DNA of 64,000 nt, from NCBI GenBank assembly GCA_934343915.1, contig CAKRIL010000007.1, forward strand, positions 24,899 to 88,898, written 5' to 3'. The notes beneath the pieces are model-generated. The model ran no database searches. It worked only from the letters and a program-made list of their open reading frames with translations, and had not been told where the DNA came from. How positions within the stretch are numbered: position 1 is the first letter of the stretch; every line of letters starts with the position of its first letter. Shown one piece after another: positions 7,042 through 14,860 of the stretch. This DNA comes from an uncultured Lachnospiraceae bacterium (GTDB lineage: Bacteria; Bacillota; Clostridia; Lachnospirales; Lachnospiraceae). The position numbers and the translations under genes were made by a program.

Positions 7042-9693
7042 TTATACATTCTGTTTGTATCCACATTTAGGACATTCCTTCATGCCCTTATAGACATATC
7101 CGCATCTGAAGCAGCATATGACATCATGCTTCTCCTTGGCGAGATACTTTTCCTTTCTCGAGAAAGGACGCTCCTTAAGATACATCACAAAGTCATTGAG
7201 TGCCTTGGCATATCCCTTAAGCTCCTTGGCCGCAGCCACATGCGGCAGCTTCACCTTCGAACCGTCATTCAGATATGCTGTCACTGCTTTGCCTATGAAG
7301 CCTGTTGAAGCTTCTATTGACTTGATATTCTCCACCTTGATGGTTCCGCAGGTTACAAAATTGCTGTAATATACAGCCTCCGGCGTGATAAGCATTCCCT
7401 CCTTGCCGTTCTGTGACCTTGTCGTGTCAACCATCAGTATCGGGTACTCAAAATCTCCCATGGATACTCCGTATGTCCCCTTAGCGTACTCCATCCTCTC
7501 AATTATATCTCTGCCGTTACCGCCACCACGAGCCTCATCAGCCGGATAAAAATAATGCCTGTCGTTGTCGGATACGCCATTATTCTCGAGCTCCTTCTTA
7601 AGCCTTGCCACCAACAGCCCGGCTTCCTGATTCTTGATGCGCTTAAGCCTCTTTGATAACGAGTCAAGTGCGGAGGTCTTTATCTCAGGAAGAAAATCTT
7701 CCTCCTTAATGTTATTATAGAGCCTTTCAAGCTCCTCCCCGGTATAGTCGGTGCTGTCACTGCATGCATCATCTATACGCCTCTTGTCGAGCTTCGCAAC
7801 CGCATCAAGCACTCTGTCGGAATATTCCTTCTCTACATCAGAGGAGAACTTCCTTCCCTTTATGGCTTCCAGCATATCAAGCAGGTCTCTTCTGGTGTTT
7901 CTCCTGCTCCTTTTTAATATGTCCTCAGCCTCATTTTTCTCAGCCTGATGTCTTCTCTCGTCAAGCTCCTTCTCGTATGGAGATGTATCTAACTCCTTAT
8001 ACTCCTTAAGCTTGTCCTTGTATGTGCGGTAAGCATTCTGCCCCAGCACAGCCGGAAGCTTCGCCATAAGGGTCTCTGCCTCCAGTTTCGCACTCTCAAT
8101 TTTAGCCTCATTTACAATTTTTTCAAGTCGTCTTTTAGTATCAGTTTCTAGTCCTGATGATGCTAATTCCCTGTCCAGCCTGTCAAGTGCTGCATAGCTC
8201 TTCCCCTTGGAATGCTCTGCACTATATATAAGCTTTTCCCGTGCAGCCTTCTCCTGCTTCTCCCGCTCCCTTTTCCTTGCTTCCCCGGCAGGTGAAACTA
8301 CCTTATCCTGCTGCTCTTCATGCTGCTCTTCATGCTGCTCTTCCCGTACTGCCTTCTCTGACTTATCCCTGCTGCCTTTGTTTTTATTAACAGCTATGCC
8401 TGTATCCTCGGAGAAAAATTCCGCTTCATCAGACGTTCTTCTCCCTCTCTCTGCGACATTAACCCTGTCCTCACTCTCCTCAACCATTCTATCCCATAAG
8501 TTCTCATACTCCGGTTCCATACGCTCAACATACTCTTCCGGATAGAAGCCCTCCTCGGCTCTTATGATTTCGTCGAACTTAGAGACACCGTTTAAGTTCC
8601 TCCTGTTGTCACCTATTCCCTTATCTATTCCATTTAAGTCAATCCGGTCATCGCTTATTCCCTTGTCAATTCCATTTAGGTCAACCCGGTCATCGCTTAT
8701 TCCCTTGCCGATTCCGTTTAAGTCAATTCTATCGTCGCTTATTTCCTTATCGATGCTGTTAAGGTCAGGACGCTCTTTCTCTTCCTTCTTATCCCTTCCG
8801 TCAACATACTCGTTAAAGTTGGCGTTCGCCTCATCCCCCGCAAGCTTGCCGAGCATCTCCATATAGTCCCCGGCAGCCGATGCATCATTCTCAAAATCCA
8901 AAATAAATACATCCTTGTCCGTGAGATTCATCTGCGGCAGCGGTGTATAGAACAGCGAACATTCAGGGCAGTGAAATACTCTTGCCATTCTGACCTGCCC
9001 GTTCTCGGTATCGATTACAGGCTCAGCCTTCTCAGGAAATACAGCCATATAAAGCTTGCGCCCGCAGTTCGGACAGTCATAGCCCACCTTGTAGAAGTTG
9101 TTTCCAAGCCTGCCCTTTTTTCTCTCCGCCATTGATGTTCTTGAGAATGCGAATTCCTCCTGCTTTTCCTTCCACACCATGCTGTGCCACAGTCCTGCCG
9201 TCTGCTCCTCCTCTTCGGATTTCACATTCTCCTCGTTGTCCTTCTCGATTGCGAACACAATGGCATCCTCATAGGTTATTCTCATCTCATCCTTATATAA
9301 AAAACAGTGCTGCTGTGTATACTCCGCCGACACTCCTACCTGCCCGAACACAGCCGAAAACAGGGCGCTTATCTGCACCTCGTCCTTCTCGACCGTTATA
9401 CCCTTAAGTGCTCCCCATTTTCCGAATGCATACAGCACAAGATTAAATATGTTCACCAGATATGAATCCGGTCTTATCTGCTGCGCCTGTACCTTATCAA
9501 GCTTAAGGTCTATTATGTTCGTGCTTACTCTTCTTGTATCATAATTGAAGATTACTGAGCGTTCCTTACCGCTCAGCACAAGGAAATTGTCCATGACGAC
9601 AAAGTTCCCGTCCCACTCGACCGGAACAGACAATGTCCCTATAAGCTTTTCAAATACCTTTCTAAGTTCTTCAGTGCTTTTAAGTACAATCAT
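7042..9693 (-). CDS. large zinc-ribbon protein with internal 14-residue repeats, unknown function
   Basis: About 883 residues, not recognised as a named family. It has a treble-clef-like CPNC/CPEC pair (residues about 204 and 243), an acidic linker with four and a half copies of a 14-residue repeat of the type DLNGIDKGISDDRI (residues about 309-364), a charged region likely to be coiled coil (about 450-650), and a C-terminal zinc ribbon CFRCGY...CPKCGY. A segment before the final ribbon (MLITPEAVYYSNF to LPHVAAAKEL) resembles a small beta-rich PH-like domain. No membrane segment is seen. The start at 9693 has GAGG-N6-ATG; an upstream ATG at 9705 lacks this. It sits between a GH43 gene and the c-di-GMP phosphodiesterase gene. 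Confidence 0.75.
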   Translation of the reverse strand: MIVLKSTEELRKVFEKLIGTLSVPVEWDGNFVVMDNFLVLSGKERSVIFNYDTRRVSTNIIDLKLDKVQAQQIRPDSYLVNIFNLVLYAFGKWGALKGITVEKDEVQISALFSAVFGQVGVSAEYTQQHCFLYKDEMRITYEDAIVFAIEKDNEENVKSEEEEQTAGLWHSMVWKEKQEEFAFSRTSMAERKKGRLGNNFYKVGYDCPNCGRKLYMAVFPEKAEPVIDTENGQVRMARVFHCPECSLFYTPLPQMNLTDKDVFILDFENDASAAGDYMEMLGKLAGDEANANFNEYVDGRDKKEEKERPDLNSIDKEISDDRIDLNGIGKGISDDRVDLNGIDKGISDDRIDLNGIDKGIGDNRRNLNGVSKFDEIIRAEEGFYPEEYVERMEPEYENLWDRMVEESEDRVNVAERGRRTSDEAEFFSEDTGIAVNKNKGSRDKSEKAVREEQHEEQHEEQQDKVVSPAGEARKREREKQEKAAREKLIYSAEHSKGKSYAALDRLDRELASSGLETDTKRRLEKIVNEAKIESAKLEAETLMAKLPAVLGQNAYRTYKDKLKEYKELDTSPYEKELDERRHQAEKNEAEDILKRSRRNTRRDLLDMLEAIKGRKFSSDVEKEYSDRVLDAVAKLDKRRIDDACSDSTDYTGEELERLYNNIKEEDFLPEIKTSALDSLSKRLKRIKNQEAGLLVARLKKELENNGVSDNDRHYFYPADEARGGGNGRDIIERMEYAKGTYGVSMGDFEYPILMVDTTRSQNGKEGMLITPEAVYYSNFVTCGTIKVENIKSIEASTGFIGKAVTAYLNDGSKVKLPHVAAAKELKGYAKALNDFVMYLKERPFSRKEKYLAKEKHDVICCFRCGYVYKGMKECPKCGYKQNV
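8584..8766 (-). repeat. 42-bp in-frame tandem repeat (about 4.4 copies)
   Basis: Four consecutive 42-bp units (8599-8766) plus a partial fifth encode a 14-residue motif beginning DLNxI and ending SDDR inside the zinc-ribbon protein. The units differ by scattered substitutions and remain in frame. The rest of the gene is not repetitive. Confidence 0.85.
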
Positions 9694-9734
9694 ACCAATC
9701 CTCATTCCGGCTTTCCGACAATACAGTCATACTA

Positions 9735-10670
9735 TTATAATACTCCGTACCTTGCAGCAAGTCTGTCATACTCCTCATCCGTAATCTCCATCACGCCTCC
9801 ATGACGCTTTCTTGCCGCTCCCATATCATATTCATCTTCGTCAAGCACATGCATGCTTCCATGTGCTATATCATCTATGACAATAGGCATATATCCCCTG
9901 TGCTCCGCAAATCTGTCCGCGATAAGACACCACCTTCCATCGGTAAGTCTGTAACACTCAGGTCCCTCCAGTCCATACAATCCTTCAAGCGTACTGCTCT
10001 GAATCTGTACAAATGCGTCCTTATCAAGGCTTCTGCCCCCTTCAAGGATCAGTCTCTTGCTGACCTCATCCTTGGAAAATCTGTAATAGACACCTCCATC
10101 ACAAATGATTGTTGTGTCTATTATACTCATATCACGTTCAATATATCTCTCAACAGGAGTGAAGCTCTTAAAATCCGCCGTAAAGCTTCTGTATATTATG
10201 TGCTTATCTCCCGGCTCATCCGCACCGTTCACCGGCTTTTTGCCGTCCGCTCTTGTAAATGAAGCAAAGAACACCATGAACTTTCCCATGTCATTATCAT
10301 ATACCGCCTCAGGAGCCCACACGCATCCCGCGTTATCATTTCCGATTGTGACACTTCGCTCCTTCGACCAGCTTATAAGGTCATCCGATTCCCACACAAT
10401 CATATCACGGCTTCCCTCATGAACCGCCCTGCCCCAGTCCTTCTTCGTGTACATGCACAAGTCCGTCGCTATGAGATAGAATCGCCCTGTATCAGGATGC
10501 CTTACAATATACGGGTCTCTCACACCCTTCTCCCCCAGCTCCGATATAAGCACAGGCTGACCGCCGTTCAAGTCATTCCAGTTCAGCCCGTCACGACTCA
10601 CTGAAAAATATATCTGTTCCCCATTCTCACGCTCTTCCCCCGTAAAATACACAAAAATATATGCTGCCAT
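9735..10670 (-). CDS. GH43-like beta-propeller glycoside hydrolase
   Basis: A 311-residue intracellular protein with the pattern of GH43-type five-bladed propellers. GVRDPYIVR (near residue 50) holds the likely catalytic base Asp, CVWAPEAVYD (near 118) is the second signature, and the Glu of LEGPECYR (near 235) is a candidate acid. No signal peptide is present, so it would cleave imported oligosaccharides, most often arabinose- or xylose-containing in this family. GGAGG precedes the ATG. A promoter with an overlapping palindrome lies upstream at 10706-10746. Substrate is not deducible from the sequence. Confidence 0.8.
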   Translation of the reverse strand: MAAYIFVYFTGEERENGEQIYFSVSRDGLNWNDLNGGQPVLISELGEKGVRDPYIVRHPDTGRFYLIATDLCMYTKKDWGRAVHEGSRDMIVWESDDLISWSKERSVTIGNDNAGCVWAPEAVYDNDMGKFMVFFASFTRADGKKPVNGADEPGDKHIIYRSFTADFKSFTPVERYIERDMSIIDTTIICDGGVYYRFSKDEVSKRLILEGGRSLDKDAFVQIQSSTLEGLYGLEGPECYRLTDGRWCLIADRFAEHRGYMPIVIDDIAHGSMHVLDEDEYDMGAARKRHGGVMEITDEEYDRLAARYGVL

Positions 10671-10705
10671 CCCAATAATCCTCCTTCTATCCCACTTTTA
10701 ATCCC

Positions 10706-10746
10706 ACAATTATCTTAATTGTAGCATCAAATGCAGCTATTTTCCA
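10706..10746 (-). promoter_or_regulatory. putative promoter and operator of the GH43 gene
   Basis: On the minus strand TGGAAA, 17 bp, TACAAT with an upstream TG (extended -10), occupying 10718-10746. A 17-bp palindrome ACAATTA-TCT-TAATTGT at 10706-10722 overlaps the -10 and start region and could bind a repressor. Confidence 0.55.
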
Positions 10747-10796
10747 CTCTTTTATGGCTAAGATTAGACTGCCGCAGCATGTTTTCACAGCCTTAA

Positions 10797-11031
10797 TATG
10801 TGTGCCTTATTATATTTATGCATATCACGACTTTTGGGAGAAGCTTAGTTATTCTTAGGACTCTGGTTATAGTACAGCCACAGACGGCACGGATGCCGAC
10901 TGAGTTGCAAACAGCCATGGATGGCTGATTTTGCAACGGTGGCGGAAGCAGAAGAAAATTTTTCAGAGTCATTAGAATAACTTGCTTCGTACAACGGAGC
11001 TGATATGCATAAATATAATAAGGCACACATA
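10797..11031 (+). repeat. family A structured repeat, copy A1 (candidate CsrA-binding RNA)
   Basis: A 235-bp intergenic element closed by a perfect 31-bp inverted repeat (10797-10827 with 11001-11031). Inside, GAAGC...GACTCTG pairs with CAGAGTC...GCTTC, giving a long rod. The top carries two hairpins: CGGC-ACGGAT-GCCG, and CAGCC-ATGGAT-GGCTG set in an outer GTTGCAAA stem. Six GGA motifs lie on the plus strand and essentially none on the minus strand. Long reading frames exist in it but follow the repeat sequence and are not believed to be genes. Together with flanks it fills the 500 bp between the GH43 gene and the next tetR. Confidence 0.85.
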
Positions 11032-11113
11032 CAAGAAGTAAAATAACCTGTTGAGGCATCTGTCCCACATAAAGAAAAATAAATGATATTCGAAAAATAT
11101 AATACTTTTTTAA

Positions 11114-11142
11114 TTGGAAAAAATAGAAAAAAGAGTTAAAAT
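11114..11142 (+). promoter_or_regulatory. putative sigma-A promoter of tetR (11175)
   Basis: TTGGAA, 17 bp of A-rich spacer, TAAAAT. It lies 33 bp before the tetR start codon and directly after the family A element. Confidence 0.65.
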
Positions 11143-11174
11143 AATCATAGTTGTTATGGAAAGGAATCTGTTAT

Positions 11175-11810
11175 ATGGGAAAAGCTGAAGAGAACAAGCA
11201 GCACAAGCGGCTTTCCTTATTGAATACCGCATTCGAGCTGTTCACCACCAAGGGTGTTAATAAGACAAGCATTTCGGAGATTTCCGAACAGGCAGGAATA
11301 GCCAAAGGCACCTTCTACCTGTACTTTAAGGATAAATATGATATCCGCAACAAGCTCATAAGCCATCAGTCAAGCCTGGTTCTGAGCAAGGCTCTCGATG
11401 CACTTAGGGAGGAGCATTATGAAGAAAAATATTCAGGACTTGAATACTTTAAAAATACCTTCATATTCATCGCAGACAATATAATCGACCAGTTCACCGC
11501 CAACAAGTCCCTCCTCACCTTCATATCGAAGAACTTAAGCTGGGCTATATTTAAAAAGGCTCTCACAATGGGGGCTTCCGATGAACCTATCGACTTTCGC
11601 GACATCTTCTACTCCTTTATCGAGCGCTCCGACATAGAATTTAAGGAGCCTGAGATAATGCTGTTCATGATAATAGAGCTCATAAGTTCCATATCGTACA
11701 GCGCCATTTTATACAATGACCCGCTAGACATTGACGGTCTGAAACCATATCTGTATAATACAATTAATTACATTATCGAAAGTCATGCAATTACGGAGGA
11801 GACAACATGA
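11175..11810 (+). CDS. TetR/AcrR-family transcriptional regulator
   Basis: A 211-residue regulator with a textbook N-terminal helix-turn-helix (TSISEISEQAGIAKGTFYLYF, residues about 30-50) and a variable C-terminal ligand-binding part. The ATG at 11175 is preceded by AAGGA; an ATG at 11151 would add eight atypical residues. Its last codons overlap the next gene by four bases (ATGA), so it is translationally coupled to the membrane-anchored protein 11807-12664. That coupling suggests the regulator controls the partner, perhaps in an envelope-stress response. The ligand is unknown. Confidence 0.9.
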   Translation: MGKAEENKQHKRLSLLNTAFELFTTKGVNKTSISEISEQAGIAKGTFYLYFKDKYDIRNKLISHQSSLVLSKALDALREEHYEEKYSGLEYFKNTFIFIADNIIDQFTANKSLLTFISKNLSWAIFKKALTMGASDEPIDFRDIFYSFIERSDIEFKEPEIMLFMIIELISSISYSAILYNDPLDIDGLKPYLYNTINYIIESHAITEETT

Positions 11811-12664
11811 AAGAACATGAACACAATGCCGAGGCTTCCGCTGAGAACCTGACACACTGCACATACGATGACGCTCCTAAGGCTAAGTCCTCATCCAAGG
11901 TCAAGCGCATAATTGCGGGAGTTATAATAGTTGCCGCGATATGCGGAGCCGCATTCGGAATATTCAAGCTGATTCAGAGCCTTGACTACATGAGACCTGT
12001 CAAGGACATATGCAATATATATAATAACCGCGAGTCGGACACGGCGAAGGTATTCAGGTCAATATATTCCGGAGCAGATAAGAAGGCAATCTCATCTGCA
12101 TACAAGATTATTGCGAACTCGGAAGCCTTCTACCAGTACTTCGATTCCATCCCGACACAGCTTGAGGATTACTACCGCGACAATGCCGCAAGCGGCGGAA
12201 GCGATATTAAGATGAAGTTCGATGTAACCGGCGATAAGGTCAAGATGGATGACAGCCAGCTTGCAGTCATCTACAATGAAATCGAAGCCAATGCTGATTA
12301 CTACCGCAACATTGTGAATGCCATCGACAACATGGGCAAGGATGATGTTCAGAACCTTGCCGATGCGCTCGGTATCTCACATAAGCGTGCTTCAAGCCTG
12401 TGCTCAATCATCCGCGAGCGCTGTCAGAGCTATCTTAAGTTCGATGTCACATCAGGATATTATATTACGGGACGTTATGTACTGTATAACAAGTCCAACG
12501 AGACTGTTTCAAAGACCGATAAGATTTCTCTTGCAATAATCAAGCTTAACGGAAGCTGGTATATATATGAAGGACGAGATGAGGGGGTTGCCCTTGCAAC
12601 CGGAATTAACTATATCGCTTACGACGATCTGCTTTGGAATATCTTCACCAATTATATTCAGTAA
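11807..12664 (+). CDS. single-pass membrane protein of unknown function, paralogue of 12731-13621
   Basis: 285 residues: a short cytoplasmic tail, one membrane helix (IIAGVIIVAAICGAAFGIFKL, residues about 33-53) and an outside domain of about 230 residues. The C-terminal region (NLADALGISHKRASSLCSII ... GYYITGRYVLYNKSNETVSKTDKISLAIIKLNGSWYI) matches in order and spacing the C-terminal region of the convergent neighbour, so the two share one extracytoplasmic domain. The gene overlaps the upstream tetR by four bases. No enzyme motif is visible, and a role in the envelope is only inferred. Confidence 0.7.
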   Translation: MKEHEHNAEASAENLTHCTYDDAPKAKSSSKVKRIIAGVIIVAAICGAAFGIFKLIQSLDYMRPVKDICNIYNNRESDTAKVFRSIYSGADKKAISSAYKIIANSEAFYQYFDSIPTQLEDYYRDNAASGGSDIKMKFDVTGDKVKMDDSQLAVIYNEIEANADYYRNIVNAIDNMGKDDVQNLADALGISHKRASSLCSIIRERCQSYLKFDVTSGYYITGRYVLYNKSNETVSKTDKISLAIIKLNGSWYIYEGRDEGVALATGINYIAYDDLLWNIFTNYIQ

Positions 12665-12675
12665 TCTGACACTTA

Positions 12676-12712
12676 AAAAGCGGGGCTGCCAATAAAGAGC
12701 AGTCCCGCTTTT
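12676..12712. terminator. bidirectional intrinsic terminator
   Basis: Hairpin AAAGCGGG...CTGC / GCAG...CCCGCTTT with T-runs on both strands (TTTTATTTT on plus, TTTTTAAG on minus), placed between two convergent genes. Confidence 0.85.
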
Positions 12713-12730
12713 ATTTTGTATTAATACATC

Positions 12731-13621
12731 TTAGTAATAATAACCGAGCATACGCTGTAAGTCATATAAGCTGATTCCGAACTGAGGAAGTGCTGATAAA
12801 TAATCTATCATCCAGTCACCGTTGAACTTGATAACATTGATTGTTAATCTGTCAGTCTTATCAAGTGTCTTTCCGCTCTTATCACAGATAACGATTCTTC
12901 CTGTAAGTGTGTAGCCTTCCTTAACGGTAGCACCCTTGAACTCTTTCATGAAGTTCACTGCAACCTTGCATAAATCCTTAGCATTCGCTATCTTGATACC
13001 AAGTGAATCTGCTAAATCCTCATAATCATACTTGTCATAACCTTCGATGTCCTCACATATTGACTCAAAGTATGTGTCATAGAGGCTTGAATATGTATCA
13101 TTGATATCCTCAAGCTCATCAGCATCAAGCTTTTCCTTATCTGCATAATCGAACTTAATGCTCCAGCCCTCATCATATTCATCATCAAGGTCATCATACA
13201 TATCTGTAAGAGAATCCTCTACATCTGCAAGAACATCTTCAATATCATCTGATGACTTTACAATCTTCATAGCCTTCTTATAAGATGAAGCTGCAAAATC
13301 CGGAAGAAACGCTGAAACAAGTGAATCTAAATCCGTGGTCTTACTGTTCAATACCTTCGTTATACCATTGAATGGCTTCTTATATCCGTTAGCCGAGTGA
13401 AGAAATAATGCAACACCTGCTGCTATCGCAAGAATAAGAACCACAATTACAATCGCAAGTCCCTTCTTACCCTTCTTCTTAGGTTCAACCGGTGCTGACT
13501 GCACTGGTACCTCCGCTCCGACTGCTTCCTGAACAGGTGTCTGCTGTGCAGCATTGTTCTGTGTGCAGTTACATACCTCTCCATCTGCGAGAGGTCTTCC
13601 ACAATTCTCACAAAATGCCAT
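12731..13621 (-). CDS. zinc-ribbon membrane-anchored protein, paralogue of 11807-12664
   Basis: 296 residues. It opens with a short zinc ribbon (MAFCENCGRPLADGEVCNC), a Gln/Pro/Ala/Val linker, one membrane helix (GLAIVIVVLILAIAAGVALFL) and an acidic outside domain. The end of that domain (LADSLGIKIANAKDLCKVAV ... GYTLTGRIVICDKSGKTLDKTDRLTINVIKFNGDWMI) aligns with the convergent neighbour. Start at 13621 is set by GGAGG-N6-ATG; a longer frame upstream has no site. Zinc-ribbon/TM/outside-domain proteins of this shape are common in Clostridia and mostly uncharacterised. It is the last leftward gene after the sugar cluster but has its own 87-bp upstream gap. Confidence 0.72.
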   Translation of the reverse strand: MAFCENCGRPLADGEVCNCTQNNAAQQTPVQEAVGAEVPVQSAPVEPKKKGKKGLAIVIVVLILAIAAGVALFLHSANGYKKPFNGITKVLNSKTTDLDSLVSAFLPDFAASSYKKAMKIVKSSDDIEDVLADVEDSLTDMYDDLDDEYDEGWSIKFDYADKEKLDADELEDINDTYSSLYDTYFESICEDIEGYDKYDYEDLADSLGIKIANAKDLCKVAVNFMKEFKGATVKEGYTLTGRIVICDKSGKTLDKTDRLTINVIKFNGDWMIDYLSALPQFGISLYDLQRMLGYYY

Positions 13622-13708
13622 GATAATCCTCCTCAAATTGTAATGTTTTCAGTACGTTATTTTTTACATACTTATTTAAAATTATAGCCTATCAGTCATA
13701 AATTGCAA

Positions 13709-14842
13709 CTAATTTTTGCCATTCTCTGTCTTTTTTACTACTCCGCCATTGACCACACAGCCGGCAGCAAGCATCCACAGCATTGTCATCGGAACCGAGA
13801 ATTCAAGATATGTAAAGCTTACAACATATCCTGCCATAACAAGCCCCAGAAGCTTATCCTCAACCGCATATGTCCTCCTATAATTCTGAAGCGACTTGTA
13901 TGCGATTGCACACATCCCCGCAACGGTGAGAAACAGGGCAATGAATCCGCAGTCGGAGAATATATTGTCGAACGATCCTGCAAAATTATTGATATACACA
14001 TATATGCTGAGGAGTGTCGTTGTAACACCCTTTGTCGCATTGTGTATCGGCATACTGAAAATATCATTCATGTTGAGTATTCCCCAAAAGAACAGAATCG
14101 CGAATGTTATTCCCGTAATGGTCTGCCATCTCTTGAGTGACGGTATATGCTTCTTATCTCTGTCCGACTTGATTCTCGGATGTCTCTCCCTGAGCAGCAG
14201 ACATCCTATTCCAAGTATGACAAGAACAATATAGAGCTCCTCATTCGATGCCAGCAGCCCCATAAGTCCGTTCTTGATTTCTATATTCTTAAGAAAGAAT
14301 ACAATTCCCACCACCTTCATGATAAGCAGCGATAAGAACCACACAAGCACATACTTCGACACCGCCGTATAGGTAGCATCAAGAAGCATAATCGCCGCAA
14401 TCAGCATTCCGAACCATATGATAATGCCATTATTATTCTGATTGATGCAGAATACAAATATACTGCCCACAACACCCACAAGATAAAATATGCACTTGGT
14501 TCCGGTAGTATTCGTATATCCTGCAATCGAGAAGAGCAGCATGACCGCACATACATTGAGAAATCCGCTGCTTATCGTCTTATGCGCTAAGAACTGTATT
14601 CCCGCCGCAAAAAGAACCGGAATGAATACCGCTGCCAGAATTATCGGCAGATATTTTTTTATTGAGCCGAGATACGCTCCCGCAATATACAATGCTACGC
14701 TTACGAATGTAGTTACCGCCTGAACATAATGTCCGTTCAGTGTTCCCATCACGGTAAAGTAGAGCAACATTCCCACAACAAGAATATTAAGCGATAAATC
14801 ATTCTTCATAATCTGTGAAGTCTGACTGATATATCTTTTCAT
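13709..14842 (-). CDS. polytopic membrane protein of the sugar cluster, function unknown
   Basis: 377 residues with about ten hydrophobic segments and no recognised signature. The arrangement (short N-terminal tail, long run of helices, basic loop RERHPRIKSDRDKKH near residue 220) recalls polymerase or ligase-like membrane proteins of polysaccharide clusters, but no such family motif is visible. It is the promoter-distal gene of the deoxysugar cluster, 18 bp behind the 629-residue membrane protein, so it probably works with it in export or assembly of the glycan. Confidence 0.65.
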   Translation of the reverse strand: MKRYISQTSQIMKNDLSLNILVVGMLLYFTVMGTLNGHYVQAVTTFVSVALYIAGAYLGSIKKYLPIILAAVFIPVLFAAGIQFLAHKTISSGFLNVCAVMLLFSIAGYTNTTGTKCIFYLVGVVGSIFVFCINQNNNGIIIWFGMLIAAIMLLDATYTAVSKYVLVWFLSLLIMKVVGIVFFLKNIEIKNGLMGLLASNEELYIVLVILGIGCLLLRERHPRIKSDRDKKHIPSLKRWQTITGITFAILFFWGILNMNDIFSMPIHNATKGVTTTLLSIYVYINNFAGSFDNIFSDCGFIALFLTVAGMCAIAYKSLQNYRRTYAVEDKLLGLVMAGYVVSFTYLEFSVPMTMLWMLAAGCVVNGGVVKKTENGKN

Positions 14843-14860
14843 AATCTGTCTCTCCCTCCG

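Noticed and set aside
8207..8545. Serine/cysteine-rich frame opposite the zinc-ribbon gene
   Set aside because: Shadow of the acidic, charged coding strand; no start signals.
10797..11068. Reading frames inside the family A elements, with a shared YLCISAPLYEA-like segment in several copies
   Set aside because: They follow the repeat sequence in either strand, lack ribosome sites and are broken at different points in each copy; they reflect conserved nucleotides, not protein.
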